Of a DNA stretch of 36,361 bases, positions 1 to 8,685 are shown in pieces. Position numbers and translations under genes: made by a program. This stretch comes from Pseudomonas viridiflava (GTDB lineage: Bacteria; Pseudomonadota; Gammaproteobacteria; Pseudomonadales; Pseudomonadaceae). The notes under the pieces are model-generated. The model ran no database searches, had not been told where the DNA came from, and saw only the letters and a program-made list of their open reading frames with translations. The first letter of the stretch is position 1, and each line of letters begins with the position of its first letter. Location: contig NZ_UTVH01000050.1 of assembly GCF_900585905.1 (NCBI RefSeq), forward strand, positions 1 through 36,361. The letters are read 5' to 3'.

Positions 1-23
1 ATCTTCAGCGTCTGCGATACCGC

Positions 24-48
24 ATCGCGGGCAAGCGCGCTCCTACAG
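24..48. repeat. REP sequence (Pseudomonas type)
   Basis: Short extragenic palindromic sequence that on the minus strand reads GTAGGAGCGCGCTTG followed by CCCGCGAT. The same core recurs at 451-474, 18339-18362 and 18492-18515, and a related form at 29077-29148 and 36173-36247. It lies left of the structured repeat at 125-358 and in the same orientation as the REP at 451-474. I see nothing recognisable between this REP and position 124. Confidence 0.8.
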
Positions 49-124
49 TTACAGGCTCGCTTCGCGACAGCGCCGTGTCAGCGACATAGCGAGTCCTTCA
101 TGTCGAGCGCGAAGCTAGGATATT

Positions 125-358
125 GAGAACGCCGCGAATCGAGCGTCGGGAGGCTGAGCGTAGGTGCCGTGGTGTGGGTCGCTCGGCATGGATGCCGAGC
201 GAGCGCCGTTGGGCCATGGATGGCCCGTCGGCGCGTGCCCACACCACGGTGCCGGAGCGAGGGAACCTCTGCGTAGCAGAGGCCGGACGTCAGCGAAAAT
301 GGTTTTGCCCATCTTTTGCCGAAACAAAAGTGGGTCGACCGTCAGGGCGAAACCAGAA
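125..358. repeat. structured 234-bp non-coding repeat, copy 1
   Basis: This block is nearly the same as 23718-23948, about 23.6 kb away. It contains a long interrupted stem (163-178 with 238-253) enclosing two hairpins (180-189/192-201 and 211-217/220-226, each with a GG loop). These are followed by a hairpin at 266-272/276-282 with loop GTA, a hairpin around 308-334 with loop CCGAAA, and the palindrome GGTCGACC at 333-340. Differences between the two copies preserve pairing: CCTCTGC/GCAGAGG here against CCCCTGC/GCAGGGG there. Several frames are open through it by chance, but the two copies do not share protein-like conservation. It lies just beyond the 3' end of the minus-strand pap gene. 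I infer an interspersed extragenic element; its function is unknown. Confidence 0.8.
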
Positions 359-450
359 CTCGCAAGCGCCGCAAATGCTGTTATCCCTCGCAACCAAAAG
401 ATCGCCGATGCCGATTTCAACGCTGCCGTGGACGTAAAGGGCTTGACGCC

Positions 451-474
451 ATCGCGGGCAAGCGTGCTCCTACA
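451..474. repeat. REP sequence downstream of pap
   Basis: REP core with one difference from the copy at 24-48 (AAGCGTGCTCC instead of AAGCGCGCTCC). It begins 13 bases beyond the pap stop codon on the minus strand, so it would be in the 3' untranslated region of the pap transcript. No classical U-tract terminator is visible there. Confidence 0.8.
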
Positions 475-486
475 GCTTTATTGGCA

Positions 487-1980
487 TCACTTTTTCTTGT
501 CCCGCACAAACGCCGCCTCAAGCGCCTCGTTCAATGTGCGCAGCACCTTGACCCGCGCCCAGCGCTTATCGTTGGCCTCCACCAATGTCCAGGGCGCGAT
601 TTCAGTGCTGGTGCGATCTACCATGTCACCGACCGCTTCACGGTACTGTGGCCACTTCTCCCGATTACGCCAGTCGTCCTCGGTGATCTTGTGGCGCTTG
701 AACGGGATATCTTCCCGCGCCTTGAAACGTTCAAGCTGAGTGTCCGCATCAATGGCCAGCCAGAACTTGACCACCACCACTCCGGCGTCCGTCAGCTGTT
801 CTTCAAAATCGTTGATCTCGCTGTAGGCCCTCAGCCAGTCAGCCTGGCTACAGAAACCTTCCACCCGCTCAACCAGCACCCGGCCATACCAAGAGCGGTC
901 GAAAACCGTGAACTTGCCCCGCGCCGGGATCTGCCGCCAGAAACGCCACAGGTACGGCTGCGCCCGCTCATCCTCGGTAGGGGCGGCAATCGGCACGATG
1001 CTGTACTGACGCGGATCGAGCGCTGCGGCCACTCGCCGAATGGCGCCACCCTTGCCAGCGGCATCGTTGCCTTCAAATACGGCCACCAGAGCATGTTTGC
1101 GCATCCGCTTGTCGCGGATATTGCCCGACAGCCGCGCCTGCTCGGTGATCAGCTGTTCTTCGTAGTCGTCCTTGTTCAGACTCAGGCTCATGTCGAGGCT
1201 GTCCAGCAAGGTCTTTTCCTGGGGGATAGGCGGCAGTGGCGCGACGCTTAGCGCAGGTGTGGCCTTGACCGTCTGCAGCGCGGCCTGCATGCCTTCGAGC
1301 AACAGACGGCCGACCGTCAGGCTACGGTAATTCGGATCAACACCTTCGATGATGTGCCAGGGCGCATAATCTCGACTGGTGCGGCGCAGCACGCGCTCGC
1401 CGTAACGCACGAACTTGTCGTAGGTCTTCGATTGCTGCCAGTCCAGCGGGCTGATGCGCCAGCTGTGCAGCGGGTCGTCTTTGAGGTGCTTGAGGCGTGC
1501 CTTCATTTGCTGCTTGGACAAATGGAACCAGAACTTGAAAATCAGCGCCCCTTCGTCGCAGAGCATTTTTTCCAGACGCTCCGAACCGTTGATGGCCTGG
1601 TCCAGCCGGGCGTCCTTGAACAGCCCGTGGACGCGGCCCTGCAGCATCTGGCTGTACCAGTTACCGAAAAAAACGCCCATGCGGCCCTTGGCAGGCAGCT
1701 GCCGCCAATAGCGCCACGCGGTAGGATGCGCCAACTCCTCGTCAGTCTGCTGGTCGAAAGTGCGCACTTCGATGAAGCGCGGGTCCATCCACTCGTTCAG
1801 CAACTTGACGGTTTCACCCTTGCCCGCGCCTTCGATACCATTGATCAGCACGATGATCTGGTGCTTGCCCTGCTGGTGCAGCTCGTACTGTGCTTCCAGC
1901 AACGCTTCGCGCAAGGCAGGCACTTCGGCGTCGTAGGTTTCCTTGGCAATGGCGTGACCGATTTCAGCGGATTCGAACAT
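487..1980 (-). CDS. pap: polyphosphate:AMP phosphotransferase (two-domain PPK2, class II)
   Basis: A 497-residue cytoplasmic protein made of two tandem PPK2 domains. This class transfers phosphate from polyphosphate to AMP, giving ADP. The N-terminal domain (about 1-245) has a Walker A loop GIEGAGKG at 48-55, and the C-terminal domain (about 260-497) has GNDAAGKG at 304-311. The C-terminal half has the typical FDRSWY motif at 360-365. The equivalent N-terminal stretch is FFGNWY (104-109), which lacks the Asp and Arg, so the C-terminal domain is probably the catalytic one. Length and layout match the family. It is divergent from mnmC with 167 bases between the starts. The ATG at 1980 sits directly before the conserved MFESAE start. 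Confidence 0.95.
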   Translation of the reverse strand: MFESAEIGHAIAKETYDAEVPALREALLEAQYELHQQGKHQIIVLINGIEGAGKGETVKLLNEWMDPRFIEVRTFDQQTDEELAHPTAWRYWRQLPAKGRMGVFFGNWYSQMLQGRVHGLFKDARLDQAINGSERLEKMLCDEGALIFKFWFHLSKQQMKARLKHLKDDPLHSWRISPLDWQQSKTYDKFVRYGERVLRRTSRDYAPWHIIEGVDPNYRSLTVGRLLLEGMQAALQTVKATPALSVAPLPPIPQEKTLLDSLDMSLSLNKDDYEEQLITEQARLSGNIRDKRMRKHALVAVFEGNDAAGKGGAIRRVAAALDPRQYSIVPIAAPTEDERAQPYLWRFWRQIPARGKFTVFDRSWYGRVLVERVEGFCSQADWLRAYSEINDFEEQLTDAGVVVVKFWLAIDADTQLERFKAREDIPFKRHKITEDDWRNREKWPQYREAVGDMVDRTSTEIAPWTLVEANDKRWARVKVLRTLNEALEAAFVRDKKK

Positions 1981-2147
1981 GTACGGCTCTCTTCAGATGG
2001 TCTACGAAGCATGTAGACCGTTGAACACCCGAGGACGATCCCTCGCAACGAGTTAAAAGCCCGGTGGCGCCAGCGATGGCCTGCGATCAGGGCATAAATC
2101 GTTATTAGCCGCTAAGATACGGCCCCCGCGCACAGGCCCATCCGCAC

Positions 2148-4124
2148 ATGACCGCTATCCGCCACGCCCAGATCGACTGGGACGAACACGGCAACCCCTT
2201 GTCCCGGGCGTTCGCTGATGTGTATTTCTCCACCGAGTCAGGTCTGGCGGAGACGCAGCACGTCTTTCTGCAGCAGAACGATCTGGCCACCAGGTTCGAA
2301 GGGTTGCCCGCGCAGGGCCGGCTGGTGATTGGTGAAACCGGCTTCGGCACCGGGCTGAATTTTCTCTGTGCCTGGCAGTTGTTCGAACAGCGCGCCGTCG
2401 ACAGCGCAAGATTGCACTTTGTCAGTGTCGAGAAATACCCGCTGAACCTCGCTGACCTTGAGCGCGCGCTGGCCCTGTGGCCAGCACTGGCGAGCTTCGC
2501 GCAGCCACTGCTGGCCCAGTATGTGGCGGTGCATCAGGGCTTTCAGCGCTTCGTGTTCGACGGCGGGCGGGTCACCCTGACGCTGCTGATCGGCGATGCG
2601 CTGGACATGCTGCCGCAACTGGACGGCCCGATCGATGCCTGGTTTCTCGACGGTTTTGCACCAGCAAAAAACCCGGACATGTGGACCCCCGAGCTGTTCG
2701 CTGAACTTGCAAGGCTGGCGGCGCCGGGCTCGACCCTCAGCACCTTCACCAGCACCGGCTGGGTGCGTCGAGCGTTGAATGCAGCGGGCTTCAAGATGAA
2801 GCGCGTGCCGGGTATCGGCCATAAATGGGAGGTGCTGCGCGGGGTGTTTCTGGGCTGGCCTGAAGATGTTCCGCCACCACCGGCCGCCAAGCCCTGGTTC
2901 GCCCGCCCCGCTGCGCATGCGGGCCAACGCAAGGCACTGGTGATCGGCGCGGGCCTGGCCGGCTGCAGCACGGCCGCCAGCCTTGCGGCCCGGGGCTGGC
3001 AGGTCAGCCTGCTGGAGCGACATGGCGCAGTGGCGGCCGAGGCTTCGGGCAATCCACAGGGGGTGCTCTATCTCAAGCTTTCGGCTCACGGGACGGCGTT
3101 GTCGCAGCTGATTCTGGCCGGTTTCGGTTACACCCGCCGGGCCTTGCAAAGGCTGCAACGGGGCACCGACTGGGACAATTGCGGCGTGCTGCAGTTGGCT
3201 TTCGATGACAAGGAAGCACAACGCCAGGCGCAGTTGGCACAAGCCTTCGATCCCGATCTGCTGCAGCTGCTGGATAAACCCCAGGCTGAGCAGCGCGCTG
3301 GCGTCGCCTTGCAACAGGGCGGGCTGTTTTTTCCCGAAGGAGGCTGGGTCCACCCGCCCGCATTGTGTCGCCAGCTGGCCTCGCACCCTGGCATCACTGT
3401 GCGTCTGCATCACGACGTTGTTCAACTGCGCCGAGAAGGTGATGACTGGCAAGCCTGGGACGCTGACACCCTTCTGGACGCCGCGCCCATCGTGGTGCTG
3501 GCGGGTGCCGCCGAGGTCAAGCGCTTTGCGCCCAGCGCTGATTTGCCGCTCAAGCGCATCCGCGGCCAGATCACCTGCCTGCCGCAGACTCAGGCCAGTC
3601 AGGCGCTGCGCACCGTGGTCTGCGCCGAGGGCTACATCGCGCCGCCGCATGGGGGTCAGCACACCCTGGGCGCCAGTTTCGACTTCAACAATGAAGACCT
3701 GAACACCACCCTCGTCGACCACATGGACAACCTGCAGCTGCTGGCAGACATCTCGCCGGACCTGGCCGAACGCCTGGGCGCGCAGGGGCTGCCCGCGCAG
3801 TCGCTTGAAGGCCGCGCGGCGTTCCGTTGCACCAGCCCGGACTACCTGCCCATCGTCGGGCCGCTGGCGGACAAGGCCGCATTCAATCTGAGCTACGCCG
3901 CGTTGGCCAGGGACGCTCGTCAGGTGCCGCAGGCAAGTTGCCCCTGGCTTGAGGGCCTGTATGTCAACAGCGGTCATGGCTCGCGCGGCTTGATCACTGC
4001 GCCACTGAGTGCCGAACTGATCGCCGCCTGGCTCTGCGACGAGCCTTTGCCCCTGCCCCGCAGCGTCGCCGAGGCCTGCCACCCGAACCGGTTCATGCTA
4101 CGGGAATTGATTCGAGGCAAATGA
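2148..4124 (+). CDS. mnmC: bifunctional tRNA wobble-uridine modification enzyme MnmC
   Basis: A 658-residue fusion enzyme that completes mnm5s2U at tRNA position 34. The C-terminal FAD-dependent domain removes the carboxymethyl group from cmnm5(s2)U, and the N-terminal SAM-dependent domain methylates the resulting amine. The methyltransferase domain (about 1-245) has the SAM-binding motif GETGFGTGLN at 62-71 and a downstream WFLDGFAPAKNPDMW motif. The oxidoreductase domain (about 260-650) opens with the dinucleotide-binding stretch VIGAGLAGCSTAAS. Both halves are intact and full length. The ATG lies just before the conserved N-terminal AxIxWDxxGNP motif. It is divergent from pap and followed after 148 bases by the ABC genes. 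Confidence 0.95.
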   Translation: MTAIRHAQIDWDEHGNPLSRAFADVYFSTESGLAETQHVFLQQNDLATRFEGLPAQGRLVIGETGFGTGLNFLCAWQLFEQRAVDSARLHFVSVEKYPLNLADLERALALWPALASFAQPLLAQYVAVHQGFQRFVFDGGRVTLTLLIGDALDMLPQLDGPIDAWFLDGFAPAKNPDMWTPELFAELARLAAPGSTLSTFTSTGWVRRALNAAGFKMKRVPGIGHKWEVLRGVFLGWPEDVPPPPAAKPWFARPAAHAGQRKALVIGAGLAGCSTAASLAARGWQVSLLERHGAVAAEASGNPQGVLYLKLSAHGTALSQLILAGFGYTRRALQRLQRGTDWDNCGVLQLAFDDKEAQRQAQLAQAFDPDLLQLLDKPQAEQRAGVALQQGGLFFPEGGWVHPPALCRQLASHPGITVRLHHDVVQLRREGDDWQAWDADTLLDAAPIVVLAGAAEVKRFAPSADLPLKRIRGQITCLPQTQASQALRTVVCAEGYIAPPHGGQHTLGASFDFNNEDLNTTLVDHMDNLQLLADISPDLAERLGAQGLPAQSLEGRAAFRCTSPDYLPIVGPLADKAAFNLSYAALARDARQVPQASCPWLEGLYVNSGHGSRGLITAPLSAELIAAWLCDEPLPLPRSVAEACHPNRFMLRELIRGK

Positions 4125-4272
4125 AGGCATGGCCCATCCGGGCGGTGTCTGCTGATCCAATAACGGGTCGGACGAAACGGCGAAGCGGCCACTGGGCGAT
4201 TCTTGCGGGCCAATCCACTGTCATAAAAAGCTATGCTGTGGGCTCAATCGTCAACCGGTCATCCAGTTCGCC

Positions 4273-4941
4273 ATGCTCGAAGTCAACAACGTCTGCAAAA
4301 GCTACGCCACCGCGCAAGGGCCGCTTGCGGTGTTGCGCGGGGTCGACCTGCGGCTGGAAAGCGGCAGCAGCCTGGCATTGATGGGGGAATCGGGCAGCGG
4401 CAAAAGCACCCTGCTGCACCTGGTCGCCGGGCTTGATCAAGCGGACAGCGGGCTGATTGACATCAACGGTCAGCGCCTCGACCGGATGAACGAGGCACAG
4501 CTGGCCAACTGGCGACGCACCGAAATCGGCCTGGTGTTTCAGCAGTTCAACCTGATCAATAGCCTCAACATCGCAGACAACCTGGCTTTTCAGGCGCGAT
4601 TGGCCGGGCGCCACGATGTGCAATGGCAAGCTCAATTGATCGAGCGTCTGGGGCTGGGCGACTTGCTCAAACGCTACCCGGAACAGCTGTCCGGCGGGCA
4701 ACAGCAGCGGGTGGCCATCGGTCGCGCACTGGCGTCGCGTCCGGGCCTGCTGCTGGCGGACGAACCCACCGGCAATCTTGATGAGGCGACCAGCGACGAA
4801 GTGCTGCAGCTGCTGCTGGACGTGTTGAAAAGCAGCAAGACCAGCCTCTTGATGGTGACGCACAGCCCGCGGGTGGCGCAGCGTCTGGCCCGCAGCGTGG
4901 TGCTGCAGCGTGGTCGTCTGGCGACCCAGGGCGAGATTTGA
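4273..4941 (+). CDS. ABC transporter ATP-binding protein, MacB/LolD-like (AttE-type)
   Basis: A 222-residue nucleotide-binding subunit. Walker A is GESGSGKST at 38-46, the Q-loop is in LVFQQFNLI, the signature is LSGGQQQRVAIGRAL, Walker B is LLLADEPTGNLD, and the switch histidine is in MVTHS. The DEPTGNLD and FQQFNLI motifs are typical of the LolD/MacB/FtsE class, which drives FtsX-type permeases acting on periplasmic substrates rather than importing solutes. The next gene starts immediately after the TGA, so the two are surely co-expressed. With the permease and the lipocalin-like lipoprotein downstream, the set resembles the AttEFGH systems annotated in proteobacteria. Substrate unknown. 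Start chosen at the ATG preceding LEVNNV. Confidence 0.93.
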   Translation: MLEVNNVCKSYATAQGPLAVLRGVDLRLESGSSLALMGESGSGKSTLLHLVAGLDQADSGLIDINGQRLDRMNEAQLANWRRTEIGLVFQQFNLINSLNIADNLAFQARLAGRHDVQWQAQLIERLGLGDLLKRYPEQLSGGQQQRVAIGRALASRPGLLLADEPTGNLDEATSDEVLQLLLDVLKSSKTSLLMVTHSPRVAQRLARSVVLQRGRLATQGEI

Positions 4942-7446
4942 ATGGCTGCTTTTTATTGGTCATTGCGCGCCCTGATGAGTCACTGGCGGCGCCACCCCGT
5001 GCAGTTCTTCAGCCTGCTGACCGGCCTGTGGCTGGCCACGGCACTGCTGGTGGGCGTGCAGGCCTTGAACGCTCAGGCGCGGCAGAGTTACGCCCAGGCC
5101 AGCCAGTTGATTGGTGGCGCGCCCCAGACCAGCCTGGCCAGCGCCAACGGTGCGCCCTTCCCCCAGGACCTGTTCGTCAGCCTGCGTCGTGAAGGCTGGC
5201 CAGTGTCACCCATGGTGCAAGGCCGCATTACCCTGCAGGGGCTGGAAGATCGCCGCCTGCAGGTCATGGGCATTGAGCCGGTGTCGCTGCCCAGCGGCTC
5301 TGCCCTGGCAGGGCAAACCCTGGACACGGCTCAGATCATCGACTTCCTCACCCCGCCCGGACGCACCTGGATTTCGCAACAGACCCTTGCCGAGCTTGGC
5401 CTGCATGAAGGCCAGCAGGTACTGAGTGCCGATGGCCACCGGCTACCACCGCTGCACGGCCAGACTGACATGGCGCCGGGTGTGCTGATGATGGACATCG
5501 GATTCGCCCAGCCTCTGCTAAGCCTGCCGAACCAGCTATCGCGGCTGTTGCTGCCAGCGGACTTTGCCGCCGCCAACCCTACTCTTCCTGCACAGTTCAA
5601 CGATCAATTGCAGCTCAAGCGCGGTGATGACGACAACAACCTGGCGCGACTGACGGAAAGCTTCCACCTGAATCTGGATGCGCTGGGCGTTCTGTCTTTT
5701 GTGGTGGGCCTGTTCATTGTTCATGCCGCGATTGGTCTGGCCCTGGAACAGCGGCGCGGCCTGCTGCGCAACCTGCGCGCCTGCGGTGTCAGCGCGCGTC
5801 TGCTGATCGCTGTGCTGGGCGTCGAGCTGGGTGTACTGGCGTTGATTGGCGGCACGCTTGGCGTCGTCAGTGGCTACCTGCTGGCAACCCTGCTGTTGCC
5901 CGATGTCGCCGCCAGCCTGCGTGGTCTGTACGGTGCCCAGGTGGCGGGCCAATTGACGCTCAGCCCGAGCTGGTGGCTCAACGGCCTGGGCCTGAGCGTA
6001 CTCGGTGCGCTGCTGGCCGGCGCCAACAGCCTGCTGCGAGCTGCACGCCTGCCGTTGCTGGCGCTGTCCAGCCCGCAAGCCTGGCAGCAAGCCCATGGCC
6101 GCTGGCTGCGACGCCAGGGCTGGGTCGCCGCAGGTGCGGCGGCGATTGCGCTGCTGGCACTGATGCTGGGCGACAGTCTCACCAGTGGTTTCGTGCTCAT
6201 GGCGGCGCTGCTGCTGAGCGCTGCGCTGGGGTTGCCGGTACTGCTCGATGCCTTGCTCAGTGCACTGGCCAGGCGCAAACCCGCGAGGGGGCAGTCGGTG
6301 CTCGCGCACTGGTTTCTGGCCGACTGCCGCCAGCAATTGCCGGCATTGAGCCTGGCGCTGATGGCCTTGCTGCTGGCCCTGGCGGCCAATATCGGCGCCG
6401 GAACCATGACCTCGGGCTTTCGTGAGACCTTCGGCAACTGGCTGGAGCAGCGCCTGACCGCCGAGTTATACGTGACGCCCCAGAACTCCGACCAGGCACC
6501 CGCGTTACAGGACTGGCTGAATCAGCGCCGCGACATCGCTGCCGTGTTACCCAACTGGCAGCTGTCGACTCAACTGCAAGGCTGGCCCGCTGACCTGTTC
6601 GGCGTGATAGACCACGTGACCTATCGACAACACTGGCCGTTGCTGCAGTCGGCAGCCAGCACAGCAGCCGGCGATCCCTGGGATCAACTGGCTGGACAAG
6701 ACACCGTGATGATCAGTGAGCAACTGGCGCGGCGCCTGAAAGTGGGTATTGATCAGACGGTCAGCGTACCGACACCCACTGGCCTGTGGACGCCGCGAAT
6801 CGTCGGCATCTACGCCGATTACGGCAACCCCAAGGGGCATCTGCTGGTCAATTCGAAGCACTTTGTCGAACACTGGCCGACGCTTGCGCCCGTGCGCTTC
6901 AACCTGCGTGTCGAGCCGGATGCGGTGCCCGCCCTGATCCGCGCGCTGCAGGAGCGTTTCGCTCTGGATGACAGCCACATCATCGATCAAAGCCAGCTCA
7001 AGGGCTGGTCGACTCAGGTCTTCGAGCGCACCTTTGCTGCCACCGCTGCCCTCAACAGCCTGACCCTGGGGGTTGCCGGGGTCGCCCTGTTCATCAGCCT
7101 GCTGACCCAGAGCCAGAGCCGGCTCGGTCAGTTGGCCCCGCTGTGGGCGCTGGGCGTGACTCGACGTCAGCTGATGCTGCTGAATCTGGGTCAGACCTGG
7201 CTGCTGGCGCTGCTGACACTGGTGTTCGCCCTGCCGCTGGGCCTGCTGCTGGCCTGGTGCCTGAATGCGGTGATCAATGTCCAGGCGTTCGGCTGGCGGC
7301 TGCCGTCGCATGTTTATCCCTGGCAACTGGCGCAGCTTGCGGCGCTGGCCCTGCTCGCCACCTTGTCGGCGTCAGCGTGGCCACTGTACAAACTCTATCG
7401 CACCCGCCCTGCCGATCTGCTGAGGACCTTTGCCCATGAGAACTGA
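4942..7446 (+). CDS. FtsX/MacB-like ABC transporter permease (AttF/AttG-type, single long chain)
   Basis: An 834-residue inner-membrane permease. A membrane segment near residues 22-45 is followed by a large periplasmic region (about 50-235). A first FtsX-like membrane block follows (about 240-380), then further hydrophobic segments (about 390-490), a second periplasmic region (about 495-690), and a C-terminal FtsX-like block of three membrane segments (about 695-825). This duplicated arrangement suits a protein carrying both FtsX halves, which would need only one permease gene beside the ATPase. It starts directly after the ATPase stop codon, and its end overlaps the start of the lipoprotein gene. 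Likely a mechanotransmission-type transporter; substrate not predictable from sequence. Confidence 0.92.
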   Translation: MAAFYWSLRALMSHWRRHPVQFFSLLTGLWLATALLVGVQALNAQARQSYAQASQLIGGAPQTSLASANGAPFPQDLFVSLRREGWPVSPMVQGRITLQGLEDRRLQVMGIEPVSLPSGSALAGQTLDTAQIIDFLTPPGRTWISQQTLAELGLHEGQQVLSADGHRLPPLHGQTDMAPGVLMMDIGFAQPLLSLPNQLSRLLLPADFAAANPTLPAQFNDQLQLKRGDDDNNLARLTESFHLNLDALGVLSFVVGLFIVHAAIGLALEQRRGLLRNLRACGVSARLLIAVLGVELGVLALIGGTLGVVSGYLLATLLLPDVAASLRGLYGAQVAGQLTLSPSWWLNGLGLSVLGALLAGANSLLRAARLPLLALSSPQAWQQAHGRWLRRQGWVAAGAAAIALLALMLGDSLTSGFVLMAALLLSAALGLPVLLDALLSALARRKPARGQSVLAHWFLADCRQQLPALSLALMALLLALAANIGAGTMTSGFRETFGNWLEQRLTAELYVTPQNSDQAPALQDWLNQRRDIAAVLPNWQLSTQLQGWPADLFGVIDHVTYRQHWPLLQSAASTAAGDPWDQLAGQDTVMISEQLARRLKVGIDQTVSVPTPTGLWTPRIVGIYADYGNPKGHLLVNSKHFVEHWPTLAPVRFNLRVEPDAVPALIRALQERFALDDSHIIDQSQLKGWSTQVFERTFAATAALNSLTLGVAGVALFISLLTQSQSRLGQLAPLWALGVTRRQLMLLNLGQTWLLALLTLVFALPLGLLLAWCLNAVINVQAFGWRLPSHVYPWQLAQLAALALLATLSASAWPLYKLYRTRPADLLRTFAHEN

Positions 7447-8512
7447 GTGGCTGAAGGTGGTCGTGCTCGCCCTGCTGGTCAGCGCGTGCGACCAGCAGGC
7501 CGAGCCCGAAAAAGGTTTCGCCGGGCTGGGTGATGCCGCTGAACACTACACGGCCGTGGTCCCGGATCGGCCGTTCAGCTTCCCGCAGGATCATGGGCCG
7601 CACCCCGGTTTTCGCATCGAGTGGTGGTACATCACCGCCAATCTGCAAGACGATCAGGGTCGCCATTTCGGCGTGCAGTGGACGCTGTTTCGCAGTGCGC
7701 TGCGGGCTGATTCCACCGGCACTGGCTGGAATGACGGCACGATCTGGATGGGCCACGCTGCGCTGACATCGGCCACGCAGCATTTGGTAGCCGAGCGCTA
7801 CGCCCGAGGCGGCGTCGAGCAGGCCGGGGTGACGCTGACGCCGCTCAATGCGTGGATCGACGACTGGAGTCTGCGCAGTACCTCCCGCTCGGCAGACCCC
7901 CTGGCAACGATGCAGTTGACCGCGAAAGGCCAAGGCTTCGGCTATCAACTGTCACTCAAGACCCGGCAAAACGTGGTGCTGCAAGGCAACCAGGGCTTCA
8001 GCCAGAAGTCTGCCCAAGGCCAGGCGTCCTACTACTACAGCCAGCCCTTTTTCCAGGCCGACGGCGATCTGCAGATCGACGGCAAGACCTACCACGTCAG
8101 CGGCCCGGCGTGGCTGGACCGCGAGTGGAGCAGCCAGCCCCTGACCGCCAACCAGACCGGCTGGGACTGGTTCTCGATGCACCTTGCCGATGGCGCGGAG
8201 CTGATGCTCTACCGCATGCGCCACAAGCAGGGCGCACCGTACCTGACCGGCACCTGGATCGCCGCCGATGGCAGCACCCAGTTGCTCGACGCCAATGACA
8301 TCAGCCTGACGCCGCAGGGTGAGAGCACCGTCGCGGGGCGCCAGATACCGACGCGCTGGTCGGTGAAAATCGCCAGTAAAGGCCTCGACATCAGCACCAC
8401 CGCGCTCAACCCACAGGCGTGGATGGGTCTGCAGATTCCGTACTGGGAGGGTCCGATCCAGTTCAGCGGCAGCCAGGAGGGTGTCGGTTATCTGGAGATG
8501 ACGGGGTATTGA
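7436..8512 (+). CDS. CrtC/AttH-family lipocalin-like lipoprotein
   Basis: Lipoprotein of 358 residues from the ATG at 7436; a TTG at 7430 is possible but less likely. GAGGA lies nine bases before the ATG. The signal peptide ends in the lipobox LVSAC, with Cys18 as the lipidation site and Asp19 at mature +2, a residue linked to inner-membrane retention by Lol avoidance. The mature protein has the lipocalin-like features of the CrtC N-terminal/AttH family, including FRIEWWYITANL and HFGVQWTLFR near the start and WLDREWSSQ in the middle. Related enzymes include carotenoid 1,2-hydratases, but no carotenoid genes are nearby. Overlap with the permease gene argues for a substrate-handling partner of the ABC transporter. 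Exact role unknown. Confidence 0.9.
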   Translation: MRTEWLKVVVLALLVSACDQQAEPEKGFAGLGDAAEHYTAVVPDRPFSFPQDHGPHPGFRIEWWYITANLQDDQGRHFGVQWTLFRSALRADSTGTGWNDGTIWMGHAALTSATQHLVAERYARGGVEQAGVTLTPLNAWIDDWSLRSTSRSADPLATMQLTAKGQGFGYQLSLKTRQNVVLQGNQGFSQKSAQGQASYYYSQPFFQADGDLQIDGKTYHVSGPAWLDREWSSQPLTANQTGWDWFSMHLADGAELMLYRMRHKQGAPYLTGTWIAADGSTQLLDANDISLTPQGESTVAGRQIPTRWSVKIASKGLDISTTALNPQAWMGLQIPYWEGPIQFSGSQEGVGYLEMTGY

Positions 8513-8563
8513 GGCGTATTCTTCGCCGTTTCTGATCCTTCCGGGAGGGTAATTCGAGCCGGA

Positions 8564-8584
8564 CAGGCCGCCAGCGTCGGCCTG
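8564..8584 (+). terminator. hairpin after the ABC/lipoprotein genes
   Basis: Inverted repeat CAGGCCG-N7-CGGCCTG located 52 bases after the lipoprotein stop codon and about 100 bases before the next gene. There is only a weak T-run afterwards (CTTATA), so termination is plausible rather than certain. Confidence 0.4.
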
Positions 8585-8685
8585 CTTATAACCGATCGAT
8601 ATAAAACTCAACCGCTTCCCATGGGTCAGTTCATGAGTGGCCATTTTTTCAGGCCCCTTCCCCAACGGAAAACCGGTAAGGACTT

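Noticed and set aside
115..437. Overlapping short frames in the structured repeat that could be called hypothetical proteins
   Set aside because: Several frames on both strands are open at once. The two repeat copies preserve stems rather than a reading frame, so coding is unlikely.
316..1251. 311-codon plus-strand frame opposite pap
   Set aside because: Antisense to a clear PPK2 gene and starts inside the structured repeat. No domain or ribosome-binding site.
2238..4082. 614-codon open frame on the minus strand opposite mnmC
   Set aside because: It lies wholly inside a well-supported gene. Its predicted protein is rich in Gln, Arg, His and Ala with no recognisable domain, as expected for a mirror frame in GC-rich DNA.
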